Source: Flavobacteriales bacterium
GTDB lineage: Bacteria; Bacteroidota; Bacteroidia; Flavobacteriales_C; GCA-002722245
NCBI GenBank assembly: GCA_023251075.1
Contig: JAHEZM010000007.1
Coordinates: 62,001-126,000, forward strand
Direction: 5' to 3'
DNA length: 64,000 bases
Shown here in pieces: positions 26,382 through 35,517 of this stretch; within the stretch, counting starts at the first letter, position 1; every line of letters begins with the position of its first letter. The notes below the pieces were generated by a model, which was given only the letters and a program-made list of their open reading frames with translations, was not told the DNA's origin and made no database searches. The position numbers and the translations under genes were made by a program.

Positions 26382-29300
26382 TTAAAATATAGGAGTTACT
26401 ACACCTATTCTTTCATTTCTTTGCTTTTTACCTGTTTCAAGATTAGTATTGTACGATAACTTCCATACATAAACATCTTCTTGAACTTTCTTTCCTATAT
26501 AGGTTCCATCCCATCCTTTATCAATGTCATTGCTTTTAAAAATAAGCTCACCCCACCTATCGAAAATCAACAACTCAAATTCCGATACATTGATTCCTTC
26601 CGCTTTAAATACTGCATTTTTACCATCGCCATTAGGAGTAAAAGAATTAGGAATATATAAACTAGATGGGCAATAGCTCCCAATCGCAACCACATCTGTT
26701 ACTTCACAAGCATCCTTACTTATTGTTACCGAATAAGTACCTTCTTTAGTAATCACAATAGATGATGAGGTAGCATTCGTGTTCCATAAATAATTATAGG
26801 TAATTCCATCAATACCAAGCGCCGAAAGAGTGACTCCATTTTTTTCTTCTTCAAAACAATAATATGATTTCACTGGTGCCAATACATCATTCAATACTCC
26901 TTCGGGAAGAACCACCGATACAACATGTACCTGATCAGTATCCTTACAATTTCCATTGCTCACTATTACCGAATAATCTCCTGTATTATTCACCGTTATT
27001 ACTCTTGAAGATACTTTTGTAGGACTCCACAAATAGCTTGGATTCATTATACTATTTGCTGCATCCAAACTCAATGTTTCATTGCCACAAAGCCACGCAC
27101 TATCGGCTCCACTCAATAAATTCACAACAGGCATTGCTTTAAAAACAGCACTCAAACTATCGGTATTATAACAATTGTTGGCATCAACTACCTTTAGGTG
27201 ATATAAGTCGGTACTGGTAATTTGTAATACCCCAGAAGTTGAAATGATACTACCACCACTACTCGCTTTACTCCATTGATAAGTAACTCCTGTTTGTCCG
27301 CTCAAATCCTGAATATTTAAAGTTTTACCAACACAATTATCTATATCAGAACCTAAATCAACAGATGGTTTATTATTTAAAGTAACATTGACACTAGTAT
27401 CTGCAAAACAACCTGTAGAATTATCGGTCACCTTAACCGTATATGCTCCACCAATATTGGTGCTAATGATTGCTGAAGTAAGGTTTCCTGGAGTCCACAA
27501 GTAACTATAACCTGCTCCATAATCGTGACCGATTAAAGCTGCATCACCACTACATACAGAAGAAGTTAGAGGAATTAAATTTAGGTTAGGAGAAGGATTC
27601 ATTAGCACATTAATTCCATCGCTACCTGAACAACCATTTCCATCATCCACGCTCAAAGTAATAGAAGAAGCAGTATTTATAGTAATATTATCGGTGGTAG
27701 CACCGGTACTCCAAATTAAATTATACCCACCAGCTGAATTGTAGTTAGAAGAAAGAGTAAGACTTTCACCAGCACAAAGCATGCTATCAGGATTCGCTAT
27801 AATTTGAACCGCAAGATTTGAACTCACCGATACTTTAGCACTATCTCTTCCTGTACATCCGTATTGATCTGTAACATCTACAAAATGTGTAGAATTACTT
27901 ATTACATTATTAATGGTTAAAGTACTTGCTGTGCTATTATCATCCCATTTATAAGTAAAGGGGCCGTTACCATTATCAAATATACTTTCATCAAAAACAA
28001 CATTATTACCACTACAGGTTTGAACATCAATAATTGTATTGGGAATTGGTTTAGCAATACTATTCACCACTATGGTGTCAGATGCTTTACATCCATTATT
28101 ATCAGTAACCGTTACGTAATATGATCCTGCTCCTTTACTCACTGTTTGAGTATTCTCACCACTACTCCATAAATACGAAGAAAAAACACCTGCATCTAAA
28201 ATGGTGGTGGATACGGAACAAACATTTTTATCATTTCCTAAATTAACTATTGGTGCGGCATACAAGGAAAGATTCATACTTCCATTTCCATTGCATCCAT
28301 TGTTGCTTACGTTTACACTATATGTTCCTGCATTTTTAACTTTAACAGTGGAAGTTGTTTCGCCTGTATTCCATAAAAAAGTATAACCCGCCCCACTATA
28401 TCCGCTATTGAGTATCATGCTATCTCCACTGCAAATACCAGCATTTTGAAGAGTCACTGTTAAATTACTACTCAGCGTAACACTAACACTATCTTTCACT
28501 TTACAACCTTTTCCATCGGTAACTTCTAAAGTATAGAAACCAGCGTTAGAGGCAGTAAAAGAACTCATAGTACCCGAAGCGGCATTACTCCACTGATAAG
28601 TAAAAGAACCATCTCCCCCACCAATTACTGGCTGAAGAAAAATATTTGTTCCTGTACAAATTGTTTTGGTAGCAGCACCAAAGTCAATAGTTACAGCATT
28701 TCCTAAAGAAACCTGTACACTATCTTTCGCCTTGCAGCCATTAATATCTACAACAGCTAATTTATACCAACCAGCAGCATCGGCTAAAATGTTTTTTGCA
28801 TTTCCGGTTTTTACACCTGTCCACGAATAAGATGAAAAAACTGCTCCTGCATCTAAGGTAGCAGTGGCCCCTGAGCACAATGCAAAATCATTTCCCAATT
28901 CAATAGCAGGTAAGGCTTTTACAGTCACATTGGCTGAACCTGTTCCTACTGCCCCACATGATGCATCATAAACCGAATCAACAGTATAGATTCCTGTGCT
29001 TTTCACCCAGTATTTATAAGGGCTAATTAGTATTCCTGTTTTATAAGTCTTCACAGTTCCATCATTCAGTTTTAATTTCCATGGAGCCGTTCCGGTTAAA
29101 GTCACAGAAAGTTCAGTACTATCTCCTGCACAAATAGTAAGTCCCCCTGTTAAAACTGCAGTAGGATTGGTACAAGCAGAACAAAATTTTATAGAATCAT
29201 TTAAAGTAGAATTACATCCACCGGCAGTCATGTGTGTTAATACATAGCTTCCACTGGGAACAGTAGCAGGAATCAATGTATAGGGAGATACATTACTGTT

Positions 29301-31214
29301 GATCGTAACTGTTTTTGTAGCCCCGGTAGCATCCTTATAGTCAATCACAAAAGGAGCTGTACCTGTTAAATCTATTTTCAAATCACCTGATGCACATCCA
29401 TTTACTACCGCCGTTTTATTCCATTTCACTGTAGCATTTCCAGCATTTTGAATAGTAGCAGAAATCATATTACAATTTAAAGTTGCCGCTCCGTTAGCAT
29501 CGGAAAAGCTTATTACCTTGTAGGTTCCTGGTTGATTTACTTTAAGATATTCTGTAGACTTATTGACATTACTTCTAGAATACAACGTGCCATCTGGCCC
29601 CTGAACAACAAAAGAAAAAGGAGGAGTACCCATCAGCTGCACCCATAGTTCGCCTGTTTGTCCCGGACAAATTTTATCACAAGTACTCATCGATATAGCA
29701 GGAGAAGGGCAGGCTCCTTCACCATAAGTTTGTCCCATTCCTTTATCAGGATTATATGCTGGAAAACCCAAAACAATTGCGTCGATCACCGGTCCTAACT
29801 TTGAATAATTTACAACCCCACCTCCCAAAGCATTAAAAGCAGCAAGAGCTTTTGCTTTTATAGCAGAAATATTTGCGGTGGGATACAGCGGACTTAAGGC
29901 ATCAATGAAATCGTTTATATCAATGATGGTGAAAGGTTGATCATAACATCCGTAATATTTATCTGTAGCTGGATCCCAATTTTCCTTGGCGTAATTACCA
30001 TTAAGAGAGGGCCCACCTGGCGAAGTCAAATTGTTATCTAAACGCATTAAATTATTCCTCATTCTTTCCGCATATTGATAACCTGCGGGAACAGCATTAT
30101 TGCTACCCTGAGTTTTTGAAATGGTAAGTGCAATATCGCAATCCGACTGATAAGTAGCTCGTTGGGTTTTAAATACAGGATTGGTACGAGAAACGATATC
30201 CAAACCATCATGATAAGCATAAGCCAGCATCTCTTCTGCTGCGTATTGATCGCAAGTAGTATTAAAAAAATCAAGAGGTTTATAACACATAATTTTATCC
30301 CAATACTCCATAGTGGCATAATCGTAAATGGCTTTTGAAGCACAAGCGGTAACAAAATTATCTCCTGATATAATAGAATTATAATTACCAGGATCAAAAG
30401 CACTCACATCAGGATACAATTGATACAACTGAGCAAAACCCGTAGTTGAAATTTGAAAACATCCATCGGCTACAGAAATTGCCCGATAATCCAAGGGATT
30501 AGGATCTCCCGATGGAGGCATAAAATTTTGATCGCAACCCATTCGTCCCTCAATCATCGATTGTGCAAAAGCATAATTGATAGAGGTAATTTCTTGTCCT
30601 ACCAAATTGGTAAACAATCGATGACTAAATGCTGCGGCCAAAGCCCAACTTTTTCTATTGGTAGGAACCCTTACATCAGCCTCTTCATTCCATTCTCTTA
30701 TGTGTGCTTCACCTAAACAAATATCAGAAGGAGAAGGAATAAAACAATTGGGATCGAAATAAAATTCACTAGGACCTTGATTGTATGATTGCGGCACATA
30801 AGCAGTTTTGGTCACCAATAGTTTAACCGTATCTCCTGTACTCGCTATGCCATAAGCTGGAAAAGAAAAAGGATCATTGTAAGTACCATTAACAGATATT
30901 GTTTTACAGCCATTTGCTCCGGGCATATTCCACGCAGCAGGTGTGAGTTGCCAGGTATCACAAGCCCCTGTACCATTTTGAACACCCAGCAGTTCACCAC
31001 CAGTTAAACTGGTTAACGCAGGCCACTTTATATCAATGCTAAAATTATTTGGTTTTACTCCGCTGTTGTTACATATTACCACATCACCATCGAAAGTATT
31101 TCCTCCGGGGTTTGGACGAGCAGTTAATTTAAATTCTATAGTATATTGAGCATGGAGTTGGAAAGATCCTACCAGCAAAGACAGTAAAATGATTAGTTCC
31201 CTCAGTTTCATCAT
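26382..31214 (-). CDS. T9SS type B cargo protein with a possible lysozyme-like domain, Ig-like repeats and CHU_C domain
   Basis: 1610 residues from ATG 31214, which gives a clean signal peptide (KLRELIILLSLLVGSFQLHA); an in-frame ATG at 31259 adds 15 hydrophobic residues and is less likely. Residues about 25-160 look like a CBM2-type or other Ig-like binding domain (WQLTPAAWNMPGANG). Residues about 200-345 contain SMIEGRMGCDQ followed by ISVADGCFQISTTGFAQLY, a pattern resembling the catalytic Glu and GLMQ strands of lytic transglycosylases and goose lysozymes. Many SprB/Ig-like repeats with CSGD and VNLGNDKNVCS cores follow. The end (IPNSFTPNGDGKN ... FDRWGELIFKS ... DVYVWKLSY) is the CHU_C T9SS signal. 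Enzyme activity is inferred. Confidence 0.85.
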   Translation of the reverse strand: MMKLRELIILLSLLVGSFQLHAQYTIEFKLTARPNPGGNTFDGDVVICNNSGVKPNNFSIDIKWPALTSLTGGELLGVQNGTGACDTWQLTPAAWNMPGANGCKTISVNGTYNDPFSFPAYGIASTGDTVKLLVTKTAYVPQSYNQGPSEFYFDPNCFIPSPSDICLGEAHIREWNEEADVRVPTNRKSWALAAAFSHRLFTNLVGQEITSINYAFAQSMIEGRMGCDQNFMPPSGDPNPLDYRAISVADGCFQISTTGFAQLYQLYPDVSAFDPGNYNSIISGDNFVTACASKAIYDYATMEYWDKIMCYKPLDFFNTTCDQYAAEEMLAYAYHDGLDIVSRTNPVFKTQRATYQSDCDIALTISKTQGSNNAVPAGYQYAERMRNNLMRLDNNLTSPGGPSLNGNYAKENWDPATDKYYGCYDQPFTIIDINDFIDALSPLYPTANISAIKAKALAAFNALGGGVVNYSKLGPVIDAIVLGFPAYNPDKGMGQTYGEGACPSPAISMSTCDKICPGQTGELWVQLMGTPPFSFVVQGPDGTLYSRSNVNKSTEYLKVNQPGTYKVISFSDANGAATLNCNMISATIQNAGNATVKWNKTAVVNGCASGDLKIDLTGTAPFVIDYKDATGATKTVTINSNVSPYTLIPATVPSGSYVLTHMTAGGCNSTLNDSIKFCSACTNPTAVLTGGLTICAGDSTELSVTLTGTAPWKLKLNDGTVKTYKTGILISPYKYWVKSTGIYTVDSVYDASCGAVGTGSANVTVKALPAIELGNDFALCSGATATLDAGAVFSSYSWTGVKTGNAKNILADAAGWYKLAVVDINGCKAKDSVQVSLGNAVTIDFGAATKTICTGTNIFLQPVIGGGDGSFTYQWSNAASGTMSSFTASNAGFYTLEVTDGKGCKVKDSVSVTLSSNLTVTLQNAGICSGDSMILNSGYSGAGYTFLWNTGETTSTVKVKNAGTYSVNVSNNGCNGNGSMNLSLYAAPIVNLGNDKNVCSVSTTILDAGVFSSYLWSSGENTQTVSKGAGSYYVTVTDNNGCKASDTIVVNSIAKPIPNTIIDVQTCSGNNVVFDESIFDNGNGPFTYKWDDNSTASTLTINNVISNSTHFVDVTDQYGCTGRDSAKVSVSSNLAVQIIANPDSMLCAGESLTLSSNYNSAGGYNLIWSTGATTDNITINTASSITLSVDDGNGCSGSDGINVLMNPSPNLNLIPLTSSVCSGDAALIGHDYGAGYSYLWTPGNLTSAIISTNIGGAYTVKVTDNSTGCFADTSVNVTLNNKPSVDLGSDIDNCVGKTLNIQDLSGQTGVTYQWSKASSGGSIISTSGVLQITSTDLYHLKVVDANNCYNTDSLSAVFKAMPVVNLLSGADSAWLCGNETLSLDAANSIMNPSYLWSPTKVSSRVITVNNTGDYSVIVSNGNCKDTDQVHVVSVVLPEGVLNDVLAPVKSYYCFEEEKNGVTLSALGIDGITYNYLWNTNATSSSIVITKEGTYSVTISKDACEVTDVVAIGSYCPSSLYIPNSFTPNGDGKNAVFKAEGINVSEFELLIFDRWGELIFKSNDIDKGWDGTYIGKKVQEDVYVWKLSYNTNLETGKKQRNERIGVVTPIF

Positions 31215-31429
31215 TAGTAAAAAATAAATCGGCCCCAGGTAAAGAAACACCCGATTCATTCAATACTATTTCCATTTTCTAATTATCTGCAAAAACAAAT
31301 CTGGACAAAACACGGATACTAAAACACAAGATATTGATATTCAATTATTTATAATAAAATAAATCGCTACACAAAAAATGTGTGAAAATTTGAATTTTTA
31401 AAAAATGAAAGATGATGAAAAAATTTCTC

Positions 31430-32788
31430 TTAATGAATCTTCGACATATCCAAAGATTCATCGTGCTGAGAAATATCCAATCCTATTTTCTCAGATTCCT
31501 CAGTTACCCGAAGAGGAATAATCATATTGGTAAATTTATATAGAACAAATGCACCAAAGAAAGTGAATGCCGATACAATTAATAAAGCTTGCATCGACAA
31601 AAAGAAATCGTGAAACCCACCATAAATTAAACCTACTTTTTTGCCGGTGGTTGAATCAATTGCATTGGCAAAAACAGCAGTACAAATCATTCCCATAATA
31701 CCTCCTACGCCATGACAAGCAAATACATCTAAAGTATCATCCATTTTTTTCATCTTCTTCCAATTCACTAAAATATTAGAAACTATGCTGGAAATAAATC
31801 CAATAAATACAGCTTGCGGAATAGTTACAAATCCTGCCGCCGGAGTAATAGCAACCAAACCTACCACCGCGCCAATACATGCACCCATTGCAGAAACTTT
31901 CCTTCCATTAATCCTGTCAAAGAAAATCCATGTTAACATCGCCATTGCCGAAGCAGCATTGGTGGTTGCAAAAGCCAAAGCAGCAGTTCCATTAGCCGCT
32001 AATGCCGAGCCTGCGTTGAAACCAAACCAACCAAACCACAACATTCCTGTTCCTAAAAGAACAAAAGGAATATTGGTAGGACCATGACTCGATTTCGATC
32101 TTTTGCCTAATACCAATGCTCCCGCTAAAGCAGCGAATCCTGCCGACATATGCACCACTGTTCCTCCAGCAAAATCCAATACTTTAAAGTTATTTCTCAA
32201 CAAACCATCTGGATGCCAAATCATATGACAAAGCGGAGTATAAATCAACAAACTAAATAAACACACAAATAACAAATAAGAAATGAAACGCACCCTTTCA
32301 GCAAATGAACCGGTAATGAGAGCAGGAGTGATAATGGCAAATTTCAATTGAAAAACCGCAAATAAGATTAATGGAATAGTAGGTGCAAGTTTACTTTCTA
32401 CGGCCTGACTAACATTATCGAACATAAAATAGGTAGAAGGATTTCCAATAAAACCATATCCACCCCAATCTTCACCAAAAGCCAAAGAGAATCCAACAGT
32501 TACCCACAAGATGCTAATTACCCCCAAACAAATAACACTTTGCAACATGGTAGAGATAGTGTTTTTCATACCCACCATTCCTCCATAGAAGAACGACAAA
32601 CCAGGAGTCATCAACAACACTAAACAAGAAGAAGTAAGAATCCACGCTACATCTGCACCCACAATTTTAGGGTCATTGATAACCGTTACAGCAGTGTTTA
32701 CTCCACCACCCATAAATTCCCAAAACACCGCCAAAAGGGCTACTACCACAATTAGCGAAAACGAAATAATCCATCTTTTCTCAATCAT
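31430..32788 (-). CDS. amt: Ammonium transporter (Amt family)
   Basis: 452 residues with a first hydrophobic segment (8-27) that may be a signal sequence, then eleven membrane helices. Amt trimers move ammonium across the inner membrane. The family stretches are present: GADVAWILTSSCLVLLMTPG, SFFYGGMVGMKNTIS, FAGGTVVHMSAGFAALAGAL (with the pore His) and CHGVGGIMG (the second pore His). No glnK/PII gene lies beside it. A near-perfect promoter lies 36 bases upstream of its ATG. Confidence 0.95.
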   Translation of the reverse strand: MIEKRWIISFSLIVVVALLAVFWEFMGGGVNTAVTVINDPKIVGADVAWILTSSCLVLLMTPGLSFFYGGMVGMKNTISTMLQSVICLGVISILWVTVGFSLAFGEDWGGYGFIGNPSTYFMFDNVSQAVESKLAPTIPLILFAVFQLKFAIITPALITGSFAERVRFISYLLFVCLFSLLIYTPLCHMIWHPDGLLRNNFKVLDFAGGTVVHMSAGFAALAGALVLGKRSKSSHGPTNIPFVLLGTGMLWFGWFGFNAGSALAANGTAALAFATTNAASAMAMLTWIFFDRINGRKVSAMGACIGAVVGLVAITPAAGFVTIPQAVFIGFISSIVSNILVNWKKMKKMDDTLDVFACHGVGGIMGMICTAVFANAIDSTTGKKVGLIYGGFHDFFLSMQALLIVSAFTFFGAFVLYKFTNMIIPLRVTEESEKIGLDISQHDESLDMSKIH

Positions 32789-32823
32789 AACAAGGGTTTC
32801 AAAGATTTCTCACAAAGAAGCTG

Positions 32824-32854
32824 CAAAATTAAGAGGTTAATGTTAGGGAACAAA
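32824..32854 (-). promoter_or_regulatory. Bacteroidota consensus promoter of amt
   Basis: On the minus strand, TTTG (32854-32851) and TAATTTTG (32831-32824) are separated by 19 bases, matching TTTG-N19-TAnnTTTG. This is the best promoter match noticed in the window. Confidence 0.75.
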
Positions 32855-32902
32855 ATTTGATTTCATTTTTTTTCAACTAAAAAGAAAAATACTTTTGAGG
32901 TG

Positions 32903-33421
32903 ATGAAAAAATTTAATGAAATAGCATTGGGAATTATTGCGCCTCTTTTCATCGCCGTACTCATTTACCTTTTTTACAGAAACAGCAACCTTGTTATTTT
33001 TAAATGTGTTGATCTATTAAATTTACTTCCCCAGATAAAAATATTACAAACGGAGATTCAAAATCTACTTCCACTTCCTTCATGGGCCATTTATTCACTC
33101 CCGGGAGCATTATGGCTATTAAGCAGTATGAATTTGCTGTTATGGTTGTGGGAATTCAATATTAATTTTAAAAGTATTACATGGATTATCACTCCTTTTA
33201 TTTTTGCAATACTATTAGAGTTTCTTCAATACCTGCATTTTACCGATGGAAGATTCGATTGGATAGATCTGTTGTTTTACAGCATCACAGCACTTTTATT
33301 TTTTGTTGGATCTATTGTAAAAAGAAAGGAAGAAAGTTCAGAAAGATCAATGCATTGGCAAGCATTAACCTTATGTACCATGATGATTTTAATTGTTTAT
33401 GGTGCCGATAAAATGGGGTAA
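32903..33421 (+). CDS. Small membrane protein, possibly VanZ-like
   Basis: 172 residues from ATG 32903 (a GTG precedes it directly). Four hydrophobic segments, at about 8-28, 58-80, 92-108 and 120-138. The segment FLQYLHFTDGRFDWIDLLFY followed by a further helix resembles the VanZ-family core (usually lpgRtfdlwDvlaN). VanZ-like proteins are inner-membrane proteins of poorly known function, some linked to teicoplanin resistance. The assignment is weak. A TACTTTTG sequence at 32890-32897 would make a nearly leaderless transcript. Confidence 0.6.
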   Translation: MKKFNEIALGIIAPLFIAVLIYLFYRNSNLVIFKCVDLLNLLPQIKILQTEIQNLLPLPSWAIYSLPGALWLLSSMNLLLWLWEFNINFKSITWIITPFIFAILLEFLQYLHFTDGRFDWIDLLFYSITALLFFVGSIVKRKEESSERSMHWQALTLCTMMILIVYGADKMG

Positions 33422-33472
33422 AGTATTCGGAATAAAAAATTAATGCAATTCGAACAAGTAAACTTTTTGCAG

Positions 33473-33580
33473 AGGACAATAGTTCCTTCGTACCTCAGGA
33501 TGACAACCACTCCCAAATACAGAGTGAGATCGAGTTTTTAGAGTGATTGTCATCCTGAGGTACGAAGGAACTATTGTCCT
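33473..33580. repeat. 108-base palindromic element with perfect 34-bp arms
   Basis: Arms 33473-33506 and 33547-33580 are perfect inverted copies (outer ends AGGACAATAG and CTATTGTCCT; core TACCTCAGGATGACAA). After one mismatch the pairing continues for five bases (33508-33512 with 33541-33545). It sits between two converging genes and may also end their transcripts. Confidence 0.85.
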
Positions 33581-33628
33581 TAACATAAAAACATAACCGG
33601 AACATTCTTACACCAAAATCTCAGTAAA

Positions 33629-34099
33629 CTATTTTTCCATTAAATACAATTCCATAGCGCAAACACAAGGAATAACACTACACCCTTTACATAAATATTG
33701 CAACTGCTGACTCTCCCCTCTCCAATAATTTTCAACTCTTTTGAGCAATCTTCCATTTTGATTGGATATCCATTTTTTCAAGCCTACACTTCCTTCATAA
33801 TCCCATACCGGAATAACTATATTGCAATGCTTATTATCGATATGGAATTTATTTAAAAGCGCTGTACCTTGCTTTTTATTTCTTTGCTCTACTACTATTA
33901 AGTTAAGCACTAAACAATCTTTTAATTTATCTGATTGCTGATGAATTTTCTGATTTACCAATGCAAATAAACTGGAGTAAATTAGAACAGCATTTCCTGT
34001 GGCCAGCATTTGAAAATCTTTTTTCAACTCCTCTCCTTCAAAATAAACAGCGCTGTAATGATCACCAAAAGATTGATCGATGATATTCCTTACTTTCAA
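33629..34099 (-). CDS. Unknown protein with a C-terminal cysteine cluster
   Basis: 156 residues, not recognised. No signal peptide or membrane helix. The middle (LNLIVVEQRNKKQGTALLNKF) is vaguely like the acetyl-CoA-binding motif of GNAT proteins, but lacks the usual Gly pattern. The C-terminus has four cysteines, CKGCSVIPCVC, in a C-x2-C-x4-C-x-C arrangement that could bind zinc. It is 3 bases after the outer-membrane protein gene on the same strand. Confidence 0.65.
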   Translation of the reverse strand: MKVRNIIDQSFGDHYSAVYFEGEELKKDFQMLATGNAVLIYSSLFALVNQKIHQQSDKLKDCLVLNLIVVEQRNKKQGTALLNKFHIDNKHCNIVIPVWDYEGSVGLKKWISNQNGRLLKRVENYWRGESQQLQYLCKGCSVIPCVCAMELYLMEK

Positions 34100-34102
34100 A
34101 AT

Positions 34103-35515
34103 CTAACGAAATTTAGGGCAAAAAGGAGCTTTCTTAGCACCCGATGTTTTCTCTTTACAATTGGGTGAAGTAAAGAATGGAAGTTTGATCATTAAATAAA
34201 AATCGGCTGCGTTTACATCGCCATATAAAAATGTATTTATTCTATCTGTACCTACCGTAATAAACCATAAACGCATCATTACGCCCAATCGAAAATCCTG
34301 AAAATTAATGGTAGAGACTGGTATAGCCATTTCAAAAAATCTACTTTCGAAACGGGGAATTACACCCAATTGAAAGGGACGTTGCGGTCCGTACCCAAAA
34401 AAATTAGGAATACCAATTACCGTATTCGCTCCGGCATAAAAACCATAACCACAATTAAAATCTATAGCACCTGTTAATGCCGTAGGCAATCCCATAGAAA
34501 ATGAATTGGTAGTGGTAGATTGAACCTTGGTGCCCATTGTACTGAAAAAATTAGCTATATCACTTACTCCGGAAACAGAATTATGGGTGTAATTATTCCA
34601 GTCGTCATTCGAAGTTTTAAAAGTAGTGAGAGTAGCATTTTTATTGAATTTTATACTACCTAAATCAATAATAGCTGCCATTATTTTGTAACGATAATTC
34701 ATTCTGTTACATGATTTTCTATAATCATTGGGACGGTATCCATTCGACCATTTAAAAAATCGCTTGTATGTAAAACCCAAATCGGTACTATATCCTGAGC
34801 CACTTCCAAAACCTGTGGCTATTGCCACTTTAGCATCGAAATTATTAATCTGCATCAACGTTGAACTTTTAACAGTGTAATCCCAATCATCTACCACGGC
34901 AGAAAAAGCAGTAATACCCCATAGTTTTTTTAGTGAAATTCCTGCGGTGAAAACATGCTCATCAAAAGTGCGCACAAAAGTTCCGTAAGTAGCACCGGCT
35001 TCCAACCACGATAATTCATTTATTTTGATGTGCTTCGCATCAACTTCTTTTCCAAAATATTCCGGAAGATTTTGAAAGCCTTTATAAAATCCCCTTGCCG
35101 ACTCCATCTCCACATTTCTTATATCTACCACGGTTCTGAAATTGGTGTTTAATGCCACACTATGTCGACCAATTACTACAGATGCAGAAGGCAGCATCAC
35201 ATTCGCATCAACATAAATGTTTTTATCGAAGGGAGAAGTATTTTCAATTAAATCATTACTGAACTTAAATTTAAACTGAAAGCGATCTGATGGTGATAAG
35301 CCTGAACCGGGAATAGATAAATAGTTATTGTGAAAAAACACGGAAGCTCCTACTAAATTAATATCTAACCAGGTATAGGCATCAACAATAGAAGAAGGAT
35401 TAAAAAGATTGGTGGTTACAGGCATATAATTGCTATTCGCCAAACCTAATCGGTCTTGCGAAAACAACGACGACGTGATAAAACAAAAACAAATTAATAT
35501 CCTTTTTAACTTCAT
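34103..35515 (-). CDS. Exported outer-membrane beta-barrel-like protein (DUF5723-like)
   Basis: 470 residues with a signal peptide (about 1-20, ICFCFITSSLFSQ). The mature part has many alternating aromatic/hydrophobic strands (VDANVMLPSASVVIGRHSVAL, EAGATYGTFVRTFDEHVFTAG, FGYGPQRPFQLGVIPRF) typical of a barrel protein. The opening LGLANSNYMPVTTNLFNPSSI resembles the DUF5723 family of Bacteroidota. A cysteine-containing end (PNCKEKTSGAKKAPFCPKF) is unusual. It lies 2 bases after the YdiJ-like gene. Function unknown; T9SS or transport roles are possible but not supported. Confidence 0.65.
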   Translation of the reverse strand: MKLKRILICFCFITSSLFSQDRLGLANSNYMPVTTNLFNPSSIVDAYTWLDINLVGASVFFHNNYLSIPGSGLSPSDRFQFKFKFSNDLIENTSPFDKNIYVDANVMLPSASVVIGRHSVALNTNFRTVVDIRNVEMESARGFYKGFQNLPEYFGKEVDAKHIKINELSWLEAGATYGTFVRTFDEHVFTAGISLKKLWGITAFSAVVDDWDYTVKSSTLMQINNFDAKVAIATGFGSGSGYSTDLGFTYKRFFKWSNGYRPNDYRKSCNRMNYRYKIMAAIIDLGSIKFNKNATLTTFKTSNDDWNNYTHNSVSGVSDIANFFSTMGTKVQSTTTNSFSMGLPTALTGAIDFNCGYGFYAGANTVIGIPNFFGYGPQRPFQLGVIPRFESRFFEMAIPVSTINFQDFRLGVMMRLWFITVGTDRINTFLYGDVNAADFYLMIKLPFFTSPNCKEKTSGAKKAPFCPKFR

Positions 35516-35517
35516 CT

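Noticed and set aside
31380-31429. Terminator after amt
   Set aside because: CACAC...GTGTAG pairing is weak and offset from a T-tract; not supported.
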